DNA from: Corallochytrium limacisporum
Taxonomy: Eukaryota; Opisthokonta
Direction: 5' to 3'
Length of the DNA: 64,000 nucleotides
Assembly (NCBI GenBank): GCA_002811645.1
Contig: PDIP01000012.1
Span: forward strand, 116,452-180,451
Below are positions 30,891-42,089 of this stretch, piece after piece (the stretch's first letter is position 1; every line of letters begins with the position of its first letter). The position numbers and the translations under genes are program-made. Under the pieces are notes generated by a model. It did no database searches. It was not told the origin of the DNA and worked only from the letters and a program-made list of their open reading frames with translations.

Positions 30891-33669
30891 GATTGTCTAG
30901 TTCTTATGTCGCGGCTATATAATTAGTTCTGGATCAGTTTATTTAGCAAATTTCCTGCCAGTTGTGATGCTTACTTTTCAAATACCAATAAACTTAGGAA
31001 AGACAATATGAACCCTTAAAAGAAGAAACTCTACACAAAGACGCATACAAGAGCTAACTGCATTATCAGGCGACGGTGGACAGTTTTGTGTTCCGAACCA
31101 ACTCATTTGCAAACTCGTTCATTTGCGTCTTGGCTCATTGGAAACAATTCAATAGCGGACACCTCTGAGTTCCTGTTCGCCCGAAAGTCCGTTTTGGAGT
31201 GGGCGAGGCCTAGCCTGACCAACCAACCGCCCAATCGTACAAATTGCCCATATACATAATGTATGAACATCGAGTCTGATGGAGATTGGAAAGAAGAGAA
31301 AAACCACTTCGTCAGGCGAATGGACCCATCCTTGCTGCGTCTCAGAGACAGGCAGGCCGAAAGACCAAAAAAGAAAAAGAAAAGGGGAAACGGAACGGCA
31401 AGTCGAACAACGAGGAAATTTACCGACCACAGCAAGACAAGCAACGGAACGTGAGTGATCTCAATATAAGGAAGGAGTGGAAGAGGCAGAAGTGAAAAAA
31501 TATTTCCTTCCGTTTCTCGGCAGCATGTGCGGCACGGGGAATGGCCCAAAGCATCACCCGTCCGCTCCGCTCTGGGAATAGTGATGATGGTCATCACGCC
31601 ACCAGACCATATGTTCACTATGGAATTTACCAAGAGGTTCTCTCCCTCCTGGATTCTCTCGTTCTCTTTGCTCCAGTGCTCGCGGTGACGGGTGGCACCC
31701 ACAGAAGCGCATGTCCCCTACCTTCCGGTGGGCTAGCGGGCACCTCGGATGTCAAAAACTATTACAAATGTACGGAGGTAAAGAAGCATAATAATGCGGA
31801 AAAAGAGATTGCCCGTGGAAAAGGAATGAGTTGTCGCCTCCTGCAAACCGTGTTTGTCCAAAAGATAAAGATTGTCGTCATTAAATCCTTCGGGAAGGTT
31901 AGCGGTCTCCAGAAATAGTAAATGTACGGGGGTATGGGAGCTTCCATGCCCGGGAAAGGAGGGGGAATGGGAAGGAGATAAAATGGGGTGGGATGAAATT
32001 TGTTGGGGGCGGCGACCACAGGCTCGCCGCGAACAACCAAGATAGCAGACCAGCCACCTCATATCAACACAATGGATGCGAGAGAACAATTAGTCACGAA
32101 ATGACCTCAACAAAAAAATGGGGAGCGGCCCCCCCCCCGCGGGGGGGGGGAGAGAGAGAGAGTGACAAAGAGAAACACAACGGGAACGAATCAAGGCACG
32201 CTGCAACCGCGGCTGGGAGCTCGGGCCGGTCCTTCGAAGCCGAGATGACCAGCGGAAGGGAGTGGGGGGGGGAATACTCGATTTGGTGGAGGTAACGTCT
32301 TCGAGAGGATCCTACCACGGGCCACCACCAACACACTTTGGGCGAAAAAAAAATGGCAATCAACTTCGGAAGCCAAAAGAAAAGTAAAAGGAAAAAAAAA
32401 GACAAGACGGGAGAGGAAGATAGGGATTTTGGTGCGTCGGTATGCCAGCAAATGAGCGATACTATATCCCTGATTTAATCACACGGACAAAGGGGGAGTC
32501 TACTTCCAGGCGCTGACAGGGCTTTTGATTGGGGATCCCCCCCCAGAAGAACGGTCCCCACCACCTGCCGATAAGAACCGCACTCGCATTTTGACTGACT
32601 AGCCATATATTTAATACCCTCCGTGGGAAGGGGTGGGAGTCGAATGGGATCTTTCTGATCGAGACGTGGCAGTGGTATTATTGCAGTTAATTGCACCACC
32701 ATATTAAGGCAGACACTGCTATGATAGAAGAAAACGAAAAGTTACTATCACTATCACCAATGTTTGACAATTTTTGTTTTCTTTTTGTCCCAGGACAAAA
32801 CCTATCCGGTAAGGATCCGACACCGCAGGACCGAAGGAGTGCAGGGCTCGGGAGTCTCCTTTTTCCACGCCAAGAACAATAGCGATTCCCACTGTTGGTA
32901 CCAGCGTGTTTCAACCGCCTAAACCCAACCCGACCCAACCCCTCTCTTCTTTTCCCGGGGGCCCTTGCTGCTGGGTTTCTTGTTGTCCTTTTTTTATTCC
33001 TCCACGCAGTTTCCAGAAAAATAGCTGCATGCATCCTAGCGGTGAAGATCTTCAGTGAATCTCCTGTTCAACGACGGGTTTGACTCCTGGAAGCGGACCT
33101 TTTGTGGTTCGACTCCAACCTTTGTGATGCTTTGAGAAAGTGCTTGGTCCGGCTGCAAAAAAAAAAGGAAAGAAAAGGAAACGCATGAAAACCAAAGGCC
33201 TAAAATACCCTGCGACGGCAATTGATTGACATAAACAAATTGTTTAAACGGCACGGGCACCCGTGTCGAGGAGCGAAACCGCGTTCTTGGTGGAGTCTAT
33301 TTGATCGCGGCTGTGTTTAGCAAGGGACAATCCTCTTGTACCGAACATCTCCCCCTTTCTGGGGGGGAGGGGAGAGAGACTCAAACGGTCGCTTTTTCAC
33401 CACCCTGCCTTTTGTTCAAACCGTTCCGGCGATTTCCCGTTTTGGCTGCAGAAGGGCGTGCGCCTTGGGGCAGAACAGGAGGCGGGCCAACAAAAGGAAG
33501 TGACAATTTAAGAGTACGCCGCCGGCCAAACGTGTTTCCTCGGTACATTTTGTACTGGGCACGGCGTGACCGGGCCAAGCTCCGGGGTCAGGTTATACTC
33601 TAATATATAGACTCCCGTCCCTCAATCATGGGAGAGTGTACTCTGGCGAGGCAGTGGCCCCCAGATAGG
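30891..33669. other. gene-free region upstream of NDFIP
   Basis: About 2.8 kb with A/G-rich blocks (31360-31400, 32345-32410), a C9/G10 block at about 32131-32150 and TATA-like islands at 31250-31268 and 31915-31930 (+) and 32603-32617 (-). Several frames of 60-200 codons exist but none has a recognisable domain. The NDFIP promoter must lie at its left end. Confidence 0.45.
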
Positions 33670-33684
33670 TGTATTATATATATG
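33670..33684 (+). promoter_or_regulatory. TATA box of the 5S rRNA gene
   Basis: An AT-only run (TATTATATATATGA) is centred about 28 bases before the predicted 5S start at 33705. That spacing matches upstream TATA elements of 5S genes in fission yeast and plants. Confidence 0.6.
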
Positions 33685-33704
33685 ACTTTTTCAGGTCTAC
33701 TTCC

Positions 33705-33823
33705 ATCACCGATCAAACCACGTTGAACGCTCCAGGTCCCGTCCGATCCCTGAAGATAAGCAACGTCGGGTCAGGTTAGTACCATCGTGGGAGACCAGAT
33801 GGGAATTCCTGATGTTGGTGGTC
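33705..33823 (+). rRNA. 5S ribosomal RNA
   Basis: The 119-nt segment carries the conserved 5S landmarks in order: GTTGAACGCTCC, CCGTCCGATC, TGAAGATAAGCAACGTCGGG (internal control region), GGTTAGTACC, GTGGGAGACC and GGGAATTCCTG. The ends pair as helix I: ATCACCGAT at 33705-33713 with ATTGGTGGT-type sequence ending at 33822 (nine pairs, three of them G-U). Length equals the canonical 119-121 nt. The internal sequence is of the common eukaryotic type and unlike the divergent 5S of red algae as I remember it. It stands alone, not in a tandem array, and is followed by a T-run. Confidence 0.92.
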
Positions 33824-33832
33824 TTTTTTTTT
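33824..33832 (+). terminator. RNA polymerase III T-run terminator
   Basis: Nine T residues begin directly after the 5S 3' end, as expected for Pol III termination. Confidence 0.85.
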
Positions 33833-36190
33833 GTTTCAAGTTTCTATACCCAATCTACTGTGTCGTCCCCTCTTTTTTTTTTTGCGTCCACCAGTGAAGT
33901 GTCGAGAACTGCTCAACTCATTGCGGCTGGTTAGGGGAAATATGTAATCAATATAATATTCATGGCACAGTATGTGTGGATGTTGGTCTGTGAATCAATA
34001 GCGTCCAAACGATCAATATCCCTGGTTACCCCTTTGCGCTGCGCTTTCCTGGTGAAGCCATATAGTACTTTGCATTGGTGTGTGGCTAAGGTTGCTTTTC
34101 CGGGCCCCGCTGGTTCCGAAGTTCGCCCCTGCCCAATTCCTTCTCAACCTATAGAAATTCAATGGCTCTATGGCCCGAGCAATGGAGTCTCATGTCATTC
34201 GAAGCGAGAAAATTTTTCTTTTTCATTCGGGCATTGTCCATGATTTCACGTTGCCGCCATCATTTGTCGGTCCGTTATCATGGTGCAGAGTGATGAAGAA
34301 TCTCTTAGGCACTGCAGTATGATTCATGTTGTTGTACCCAAGTAGAATGCTGCGTGTGCCCGACGTGTCTGAGTACTCTTGCTTCGCATGTCCCACATGC
34401 CAATGCTCCCACATAGGCCAAATTGACAACACACCGTCGGCAACCCCCCCCCTCCCCTCCCCTTCTCTCTCCTTTACCGAGTCCTCTACAACGTCTACAG
34501 CTGTTTCTTTTTTTTTTTTGGACTGAGCACTCCTTATATTGCGGGTATGTGCACAGTTCCATACTGATGAGAGATGGCCCTTGTTGCGTGACGAGTCCTC
34601 CGGTTTTTTGCCCTCCCGTGACATTGTGGGTCTGACCATGCATACCTCCTCGCACACAAGGAGGTTTCACCCCAAAGATGGCAGGTTTTTGGACGCCGGC
34701 CGGGACTGATGAGTACAGGGTTCGTGGAGACCAAAAGACTGGGATATGAATGCCTTCAGGAACTGAGTCCCGAAGCCGAAATTTTCAGACTCTCTGGTTT
34801 GCGGATGTGATGTGGCCGGTGACAAGAAATGAAATTGTTAGAGTGTGTGGTGATGGTGATTCACGGGTGTAGGAAATGAAGGACAGCATTGATGTGTTGG
34901 CAGCGCAATGCGATAACAGTCCGTCTGTGTTGGCAGCGCAATGCGATAACAGTCCGTCTGTGTTGCTCGCACTTTCGTTCTTGGACAGGGATTGTGTCAG
35001 GCTGCTGTGGTTGATTATTATTCATACGCCTCGTTCCTCACAGCAGCAACCGAATCTCCGGTCCTGCCTACGGGCGGCGGCAGCTTCCGACGAGGTTTGG
35101 GCCAATCCCATACTGACTTGCCTTTCCGTTTTTTCGCGGATCGGCAGGGGCCAATGGCCAACATTACTATCGACTGTCTTGTTTAGTCGTTGTCTTGCTG
35201 TAGATTCAATACCGAGTCCCTGCTGTCTTACAGTTTCCTCGGCCGGGAGTGCCTGTCACGCAGTGCAATTCCCGCCGCCTCCGCACACACCCGAGCACGC
35301 TCAGTAGTGTCAAAGGGCTAGGCTGAGAAGACGGGGAAGGGAGGGGGAGAGGTGGGCAAAAAAAAAATATTCTCGCCTCTGTGTGTGTCGCTTGTCCCGT
35401 CTCTCCTCTCTCCCCCCCCCCTTCTTTCCTCCTCCACACAACCCCCCTTCCCTCCCTTCTCCCCACAAATGGCAGTGTCATTTGCTATGTTGCCGCCCGG
35501 CTAGGCGGAGACGGTTCATGTATTCAATATACAAGTGGACCCGCAGAGGAACTGGCGGCAGGGCAGTGAACCCATGAAGACTTCCCGGCGTGTCTGCATG
35601 CCCAAATTGTTTGAGCCGTTCCGCAAAGAAGAATAAAATTTTCTTCTTCATTTCACATTTCAGGAGTACCCCTCCTTTACGTTGGTGCTTGGGGTTGGCA
35701 CCGTCCCCCGTTTATCATTTGAACGTGACGGTTCTGTTTTTACGACCTTCCCAAATGGGATTTTCATAGATGGTGGCATGGGGAGGAGGAGGGTGGATAG
35801 GTGTTAGTTGTTAACCTCTCCGTCGCCCGTCCTTTGCTTTGGGGGTGGGAGGGGGTCTCGACTGTATTGGAGCAAGGGCTACTGGCAAGGGAGCCGGGGA
35901 GGGGCGTTGGGGAAGGTGTTGCGGGCCTGGACGAATTGGAATGCCTTGCTGGTTCCTCGGTGTTCAAAAGCGCGAGCACAAGATTTTGGCGATAGTCCAC
36001 CTATTTGAGACGTCCTATGGTATCAAGTACATTAATCTTGCTGAACATGACTCGGAAAATCCTAACGACATGAGAGAACGGGAATAGTGAACGGTATTTA
36101 GAAACCATGAGTAATTTATAAAGAAATCAATATAAGTACGAAGAAAGTTTCCTTATAAAAGTAAACTAACTGAACACGCACAACACAACC
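33833..36190. other. gene-free region between 5S rRNA and P4-ATPase
   Basis: These 2.4 kb hold a T/C-rich block near 33870, a CT-rich block at 34445-34475, a 33-bp tandem duplication (listed separately), a C/T-rich block at 35395-35465 and a GGGGAGG-rich block near 35780-35910. The last ~100 bp before the ATG at 36191 is AT-rich with TATAAAAG near 36155, a plausible core promoter of the ATPase gene. No coding region is supported. Confidence 0.5.
34893..34965. repeat. 33-bp tandem duplication (2.2 copies)
   Basis: A unit beginning TGTGTTGGCAGCGCAATGCG occurs at 34893 and again at 34926, identical over 33 bp, then a partial third copy of 7 bases. Identity suggests a recent slippage or duplication event. 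Confidence 0.95.
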
Positions 36191-39100
36191 ATGTCTATGA
36201 ACGGCACTGGTATGAACGGCATCCACATGGTCGACAACCCTGCCGACCAGCGGTATGCCATTGATGACGTTCCTGACGATGAGTTCCTCATGCAGGAGTC
36301 ATTCTCGGACCGCTTTGTCGTCGGCGTCAAGCGGATGTTCGGTGTGCATGAGCTCGCAAACCAGCATAGGGAGAGCGGACCTCGCGTGGTGAGAATCAAT
36401 GATCCTGTGTTTAACCACGAACAGAAGCACGTGTCCAACTTTGTGAGCACTGGCAAGTACACTTTCGTTACGTTTTTGCCAAAGTTCTTGTATGAGCAGT
36501 TTTCGCGATATGCGAACTTGTTCTTCTTGTTTGTATCCTGCCTGCAACAGATTCCGGGTATTTCTCCGACAGGTCGGTTCACTACCATCATTCCTTTGTG
36601 CATTGTGCTATTAATCACTGCGGTGAAAGAGATTGCTGAGGATCGCCGTCGTCATCGGGCTGACAAGGCTGTGAACCAGGAGTCTGTGAAAGTCATGCGC
36701 GAGGGAACCTTCCAGACGCTGTCGTGGGAGAAGGTCGTAGTTGGAGATATTGTGAAGGTGACCAACCTGCGTAATTTCCCTGCGGACTTGGTTCTACTCG
36801 GAACATCGGAGAAAAGCGGTGAATGCTATGTTGAGACGTCGAATTTGGATGGCGAGACCAACTTGAAGTCAAAACAGAGTCTTACGGAAACCCATGGTAT
36901 TCAATCAACATCGGAGTTGCGTTATTTGCGCGGCCAGGTTCGCAGCGAGCACCCCAATAATCGCCTGTATCAGTACGAAGGCGTCTACGAGAACACCCAA
37001 GGCAAGACGTGTCCGATCGGTCCGGAGAATCTCGTGCTGAGAGGGTCTCAGCTGCGCAACACTGCATGGATTTATGGCCTTGTTGTCTTCACTGGTCATG
37101 AGACTAAGCTGTTGATGAATTCGTCAAGGACCCCGATCAAGCGGTCCAACCTGGATCACATCACGAACAAGCAAATTGTGTACATGTTCTTCACTCTGAT
37201 TGCGATGTCACTGTTTGCTGCCATTGGCTCTGCCATTTGGGCCAGCACCACTGGAGATGACGCTTTCTATCTGCAACTGGATACAGGTGTGGGTGAGTTC
37301 TTCCTCCGGTTCTTGACGTTCTTGATTCTTTTCAACAACCTGGTTCCGATTTCACTTATCGTGACCTTGGAAATGATTAAGTACGTGCAGGCTGTATTCA
37401 TTGAGTTGGATATGGAGATTTTTGACTACAAAACCATGACTAAAGCAGAAGCACGCACTTCCAACTTGAATGAAGAGCTGGGACAGGTGCAGTACGTGCT
37501 CTCTGACAAGACGGGCACTCTGACGCGAAACATCATGAAGTTCAAGCGTTGTTCTATTGCGGGTATTATATACGGAGAGCCCATTGGAAATGGGTACGCT
37601 GCCCCGGTGGAGTCCATGGATCCTGATGAAATGGATTCTTCTTCGGTGGTGCCTCATGCTCTTGGTGACGTTTCCGATGAGGATTTAGCATTCGACGACC
37701 ACCACTTGCTGGACAACCTCACCAGAGGACACCCCACTGCCGGTATCATTCGTGAATTTCTGACACACATGGCGGTGTGCCACACCGTCATTCCAGAGGT
37801 GGATCCTCACGATGAGACCCGTATTGCCTACCAGGCTGCGTCTCCCGATGAAGGTGCTCTTGTGGAAGGTGCAAAGCACCTTGGTTTCTCCTTCAACACC
37901 CGCCTGCCCGACCGTGTTCGTATCAATGCCCTCGGCCGTGACGAGGAATACCACGTTCTGGACATCATCGAGTTCAATTCTACCCGAAAGAGGATGTCTG
38001 TCATTGTACGTGATCCTAACGGCCGTATTCGTCTCTACTGCAAGGGCGCAGACAATGTTATTCTTGAGCGCCTCGCACCCAAACAGCGCTATGTTGACCA
38101 GACCGTGAAACATCTCGATGAGTTTGCCCGTGATGGTTTGCGCACACTTTGTCTGGCAGTCGCGCAACTCAGCGAAGAGCAGTACAAGACCTGGGCTGCC
38201 AAGTACCATGAAGCTAAGGGTGCTCTCGAAGGTCGTGAACGAAAGGTCACTGAGGTTGCGGAGCTAATCGAGCGGGATTTGTACCTCTTAGGTGCCACTG
38301 CCATTGAAGACAAGCTTCAGGAAGGAGTTCCCGAGACTATTGCTCAGCTGCTCGAGGCCAACATGAAAGTATGGATGCTCACCGGGGACAAGCAGGAAAC
38401 CGCCATTAATATCGGCTTTAGTTGTCGTCTCCTCAATTCTGATATGACCATCATGATTATGGAGGGTGACGATGCCATGGCTGTAAATCATTGGCTGCAG
38501 GAAAAGCTGGAGAAGCTGGCGGAGTTCCGGGGCAAGGAAAACGATGGTCTGGCTCTTGTCGTCCCGGGCGGTGTTCTTCATCATGCCCTTCGAGACGATA
38601 TTGCTGAGAGCTTCCTCGCATTGTCTCGCATGTGTAAGGCCGTCATTGCCTGCCGTGTAAGCCCATTGCAAAAGGCCCAGATCGTCAAGCTGCTGAGGGA
38701 CAGTGCCAAGGCAATCACCTTGGCTATCGGTGACGGTGCAAACGATGTTTCTATGATTCAGGCTGCCCACGTGGGTGTCGGTCTGTCCGGTAAGGAAGGT
38801 CTTCAGGCTGCTCGTTCCGCCGACTATTCCATCGCTCAGTTCCGCTTCTTGAAGAAGCTGCTATTGGTTCACGGTGCTTGGAGCTACCATCGTCTGTCCA
38901 AAGTTATTCTGTACGCCTTCTACAAGAACATTGCTTTGTACTTCATCCCGTTGTACTTTAGCTTCCTCAACGGTTTCTCGGGGCAGCCTTTGTTCGAAAA
39001 ATGGCTTCAGAGTATCTACAACGTGACATTCACTTTCTTGCCTCCGTTGGCAATGGGTATCTTTGATAAATTCCTCGGTGAGGATGTTCTTATGCGGGTT

Positions 39101-39781
39101 CCCCAACTGTACTGGGAAGGCCAGCGCAACAGTCAGTTCAACTCTCGTCTGTTCTGGAGCTGGGTTATCACTGCCATGGCCCATGGTCTGGTGATCTTCT
39201 TCTTTGCTGGCATCTTCACTCTGACAGACGTGGTAAACTCTGACGGTAAGACCATGGACCTGTGGTGGTTTGGTCTGTTTGTTTACACTTGCGTCCTCTG
39301 GACCGTTCTCCTTGTGGCCTGTCAACTGATTGACACTTGGGTCGTCTACACATGGGTCGCCATGATCACATCCATTGTGCTTTGGTACATCGCTGTGCCC
39401 ATCTACGCCCAATTCTATCCCACTCTGCCGCTCGGTGAAGAGGTGGTTGGTCTGCCGTCACGTCTTTACAGCTCCGGTGTTTTCTGGTTCGGAACCTTCT
39501 TGATCCCTGTAATGACTTTGGGTCCAGGAGCCTTCATTCGCGTTTACAACATTCTGTTCAACCCATCTCCTCGCCAGATTATTCTGGAGATGGAAACTCT
39601 GAAGCGGGACCCGTTGCTGGTCCAGGGATCCATGGCCCGTGGCTTTTCTGCCATCATTCAGCAGCTACCTATCGTTAGTGATCTGGTTAGCCGTGGCTTT
39701 GCCTTCAGTGCTGGTGAAGCCGGTGAAGGTGACCGTGCTCAAAACTACGACTCCACTAAGGAGAAGCCTTCCGGAGAATAA
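36191..39781 (+). CDS. P4-type ATPase, phospholipid flippase (DRS2/ATP8A type)
   Basis: A 1,196-residue, ten-span aminophospholipid flippase. Near TM1-2 it has QQIPGISPTGRFTT and AVKEIAEDRRRHRADK, close to ATP8A/Drs2. The actuator motif DGET (~220-223) has the Glu typical of P4 dephosphorylation. TM4 reads NLVPISLIVTLEM, with the PISL of flippases. The phosphorylated Asp is Asp439 in SDKTGTLT. The nucleotide-binding and hinge motifs MLTGDKQETA and GDGANDVSMIQ are intact. The enzyme moves phosphatidylserine or phosphatidylethanolamine to the cytosolic leaflet of Golgi, endosomal or plasma membranes, usually with a CDC50 partner that is not in this window. The ATG sits in a good context (AACC before it). 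It is followed in tandem by centrin. Confidence 0.95.
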   Translation: MSMNGTGMNGIHMVDNPADQRYAIDDVPDDEFLMQESFSDRFVVGVKRMFGVHELANQHRESGPRVVRINDPVFNHEQKHVSNFVSTGKYTFVTFLPKFLYEQFSRYANLFFLFVSCLQQIPGISPTGRFTTIIPLCIVLLITAVKEIAEDRRRHRADKAVNQESVKVMREGTFQTLSWEKVVVGDIVKVTNLRNFPADLVLLGTSEKSGECYVETSNLDGETNLKSKQSLTETHGIQSTSELRYLRGQVRSEHPNNRLYQYEGVYENTQGKTCPIGPENLVLRGSQLRNTAWIYGLVVFTGHETKLLMNSSRTPIKRSNLDHITNKQIVYMFFTLIAMSLFAAIGSAIWASTTGDDAFYLQLDTGVGEFFLRFLTFLILFNNLVPISLIVTLEMIKYVQAVFIELDMEIFDYKTMTKAEARTSNLNEELGQVQYVLSDKTGTLTRNIMKFKRCSIAGIIYGEPIGNGYAAPVESMDPDEMDSSSVVPHALGDVSDEDLAFDDHHLLDNLTRGHPTAGIIREFLTHMAVCHTVIPEVDPHDETRIAYQAASPDEGALVEGAKHLGFSFNTRLPDRVRINALGRDEEYHVLDIIEFNSTRKRMSVIVRDPNGRIRLYCKGADNVILERLAPKQRYVDQTVKHLDEFARDGLRTLCLAVAQLSEEQYKTWAAKYHEAKGALEGRERKVTEVAELIERDLYLLGATAIEDKLQEGVPETIAQLLEANMKVWMLTGDKQETAINIGFSCRLLNSDMTIMIMEGDDAMAVNHWLQEKLEKLAEFRGKENDGLALVVPGGVLHHALRDDIAESFLALSRMCKAVIACRVSPLQKAQIVKLLRDSAKAITLAIGDGANDVSMIQAAHVGVGLSGKEGLQAARSADYSIAQFRFLKKLLLVHGAWSYHRLSKVILYAFYKNIALYFIPLYFSFLNGFSGQPLFEKWLQSIYNVTFTFLPPLAMGIFDKFLGEDVLMRVPQLYWEGQRNSQFNSRLFWSWVITAMAHGLVIFFFAGIFTLTDVVNSDGKTMDLWWFGLFVYTCVLWTVLLVACQLIDTWVVYTWVAMITSIVLWYIAVPIYAQFYPTLPLGEEVVGLPSRLYSSGVFWFGTFLIPVMTLGPGAFIRVYNILFNPSPRQIILEMETLKRDPLLVQGSMARGFSAIIQQLPIVSDLVSRGFAFSAGEAGEGDRAQNYDSTKEKPSGE

Positions 39782-40424
39782 GAGCGACACCATCCGCCGT
39801 ACATGTTTCGTTCATTTGCATAACATTTCTACTATTAGTTTCAATTAAAGACATCACATGTTTCACATCATTTGTCCTGCCGTTGCAACCGTCCAGACGT
39901 CCCCGGTGGCGCCTATCATCCTCACGCACCTGAATCATTATTAGCTCACCACCATCACACCGCTGACTCCCTTCCCCACTAAGTACCTCTCCTCGTTCCC
40001 CCCCTGCGCAGTTTGCAACAGAAAAGGAAGACGGGGGGGGGGGCCGGCTATTTCTTTTCGCGCACTTTCTCCTATTCCCGTCCGAACCACAAAAATGCCA
40101 TCAGTCACCCCTCTCCCAATGCTCTCTCTGCGCTACTACTACCGCAGTGGCCGACGACTGCCGGGTCCGTGTTCGGATTCCGCGAGGGGGAAGACGGGGA
40201 AAGGAGGAGGAGCCAAACGGGGGAGCCCGGCCGGGGGGCATCCTGTTGGAAAGTGAAAGGTTGGAAGTGCGTCAACAACTATGGCAGATGCAAACATTGC
40301 AGCACATATAGTACCTCCGTGTGAAATGGTATAAGTGAATTTTGAAAACCCTACCACTAAACTGCGATCGCAGATATGTGTAGAATTGGAAGAGAGCTAC
40401 CAGGTTTGTACTTCATTCGGCACA
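39782..40424 (+). other. intergenic region P4-ATPase / centrin
   Basis: The left part is the ATPase 3' UTR (ATTAAA near 39844). A G10 tract lies near 40035. The right part is the centrin promoter and 5' leader; a CATATAGTAC element sits near 40305-40314, ~110 bp before the ATG. An in-frame non-AUG extension from 40335 is not used. Confidence 0.45.
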
Positions 40425-40937
40425 ATGGCAACCGCAGCTCGCCGCTCCGGATCAGCGGGCAAAAAGGGCAAAGCAGCCATTCCAACCTTAACCCAGGAGC
40501 AAAAGGAGGAGATCCGCGAGGCATTCGATCTTTTTGATACAGATGGTTCTGGAAAGATTGACGCAAAGGAACTCAAGGTTGCTATGCGGGCTCTTGGTTT
40601 TGAACCCCGGAAGGAAGAAATTCGGCGGCTTCTCAGTCAAGTTGATAAAGATGGCACTGGAGAGCTCGACTTCAATGACTTCCAGCAGATTTTAACCAAA
40701 AAGATGAGCGAGCGGGACTCGGGTGAAGAAATGCTGAAGGCATTCAAGCTCTTCGACGAGGAAGGAACCGGTAAGATTAGCTTTAAGAATCTCAAGAAGG
40801 TCAGCCGTGAGCTCGGCGAACAGCTGACGGACGAGGAACTGCAGGAAATGATTGACGAGGCAGATCGCGATGGTGATGGTGAAGTCAGCCAAGAGGACTT
40901 TCTGCGTATAATGAAGAAGTCTGGACTTTTCGGGTAA
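40425..40937 (+). CDS. CETN: centrin (CETN2/CDC31 family)
   Basis: A 170-residue four-EF-hand protein. After a basic 20-residue N-terminus it reads [18 protein letters not shown], a centrin signature. EF-hand loops are at 38-49 ([12 protein letters not shown], canonical), 74-85 ([12 protein letters not shown]), 111-122 ([12 protein letters not shown], lacking the final Glu, as in other centrins) and 147-158 ([12 protein letters not shown]). The end MKKSGLFG resembles the aromatic-ended centrin tail. Centrins are core parts of centrioles and basal bodies and also serve in nucleotide excision repair and mRNA export. The ATG was chosen because the upstream 30 codons lack an ATG and any centrin similarity. 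A poly(A) signal AATAAA is at 40983-40988. It is convergent with the BAR-like gene (96 bp apart). Confidence 0.95.
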   Translation: MATAARRSGSAGKKGKAAIPTLTQEQKEEIREAFDLFDTDGSGKIDAKELKVAMRALGFEPRKEEIRRLLSQVDKDGTGELDFNDFQQILTKKMSERDSGEEMLKAFKLFDEEGTGKISFKNLKKVSRELGEQLTDEELQEMIDEADRDGDGEVSQEDFLRIMKKSGLFG

Positions 40938-41033
40938 GCTTCGTCCATGCGTTGTGTTCCCTGAGATCCCTATCGAAAACATAATAAATGCAAACTTCAG
41001 CAACTCTATTAGGCACTTTACGCCGATGGTATT

Positions 41034-42089
41034 CTAATTACCGTTAGGTCCGCGAAAGGCATCCCGCAGTTTGGTGAAGTATTCCTGGCTCTTTACACTT
41101 GACCGACGTCGGTCGACAACCTCGCCATAATGGCCCAGATGATGCTCCTCAATGACCGCGTCAATGTTCTTGTGGTCACCGCTCAACATCGCAGAGAGGG
41201 CATCTCGGAGAATCAGCATTTGACTCCTGAGCACTGCTTCTCGATTTACCTGGAACATATCCATCTTGACAGTTAGATCATCCTTTACTCTTCGGACCTT
41301 CGTCGTCACGTCTTTAAGCTTCTCCTCGGTCACAGCTATGTCTTGCTTGTTAGCAGAACGGCGTTGAATCTCCTGCTCCACGGCCTTCTGTTCCCGACTG
41401 ATCTGATTTAAAGACTTCACAGAAGCCATAACGTCCTCCATGGTCCGTGTCAGCATTGTTTCAGTACGATCAAGAAAAGACACGATGCAAATGGCAAGAG
41501 ACCGATCCATGTAGCCCAGGGAGTCCAGTAGTGTGGCACTTTCAGAGCCCAAAGTATGTCCGTCACCCTCTTCCTTCTGACTCATCTCGTCAATGGTGAC
41601 GCCCAGGGCAGACGCGGCATGGATCGTGGCCAGCAGGGCAGTGACCATGTTTTCCAGTTGAAGGGCTAGTTTGGCATAGCCCTTACGAGAATCCTGAATT
41701 TCTTGCACTCGTTCGTCAATCTCAGAATCTCCCGACTTGTCCAGCTTTCCCATGTATTCAAAGAAAGCCTTGCTGCTCAGCTTGAGGCGCTCAAAGGCGA
41801 ATTTGAAAGTGGCTTCGGGGTCGATGCGTACTTGGCTGTCCCTTCGAGGTGGTTGTCCGTCTTCGGAGTAACCGTACGCAGTGGGTCCAGTCGCGCTGGT
41901 AGCAGCATTTGGAAGGGGAAGCTCTTCCTCTTCATCGCCCTTAAGGCTGTCACTCTTCTGCTCTGCAGGAGCTCCTTGGTCCTGGGCAATATCGACGAAT
42001 TCTTCTGCGTTAGGGTCCATTTTCTTTACTTTCGGGCCCGTGGGCTTGATGGCGTTTCCGGCTGTAACTTGATATACCGCATTCGTCAT
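41034..42089 (-). CDS. BAR-like coiled-coil membrane-curvature protein
   Basis: From the ATG at 42087-42089 the product is 351 residues. Residues 1-95 are disordered and acidic. From ~100 to ~330 it is a continuous helical, charged region with the texture of a BAR domain: ATFKFAFERLKLSSKAFFEYM, a middle helix pair, and RRSANKQDIAVTEEKLKDV followed by a long helix with MFQVNREAVLRSQM. The NKxDIxVxEEKL pattern recalls sorting-nexin/arfaptin and CIBAR-type BAR proteins, which bind and bend membranes as dimers. The subfamily is uncertain. An earlier in-frame ATG at 42246-42248 would add 53 residues rich in Trp, His and Cys that look like translated leader, so it was not preferred. It is convergent with centrin. 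Confidence 0.7.
   Translation of the reverse strand: MTNAVYQVTAGNAIKPTGPKVKKMDPNAEEFVDIAQDQGAPAEQKSDSLKGDEEEELPLPNAATSATGPTAYGYSEDGQPPRRDSQVRIDPEATFKFAFERLKLSSKAFFEYMGKLDKSGDSEIDERVQEIQDSRKGYAKLALQLENMVTALLATIHAASALGVTIDEMSQKEEGDGHTLGSESATLLDSLGYMDRSLAICIVSFLDRTETMLTRTMEDVMASVKSLNQISREQKAVEQEIQRRSANKQDIAVTEEKLKDVTTKVRRVKDDLTVKMDMFQVNREAVLRSQMLILRDALSAMLSGDHKNIDAVIEEHHLGHYGEVVDRRRSSVKSQEYFTKLRDAFRGPNGN

Noticed and set aside
33095-33125. tRNA B-box-like GGTTCGACTCC
   Set aside because: The T-stem does not pair fully and no A box or acceptor arm precedes it.
33705-33823. Red algal origin, suggested by single-exon genes
   Set aside because: The 5S sequence is of the common eukaryotic type and unlike red algal 5S as remembered, and centrin, C2CD3-like and TMEM237-like genes do not fit a lineage without flagella.
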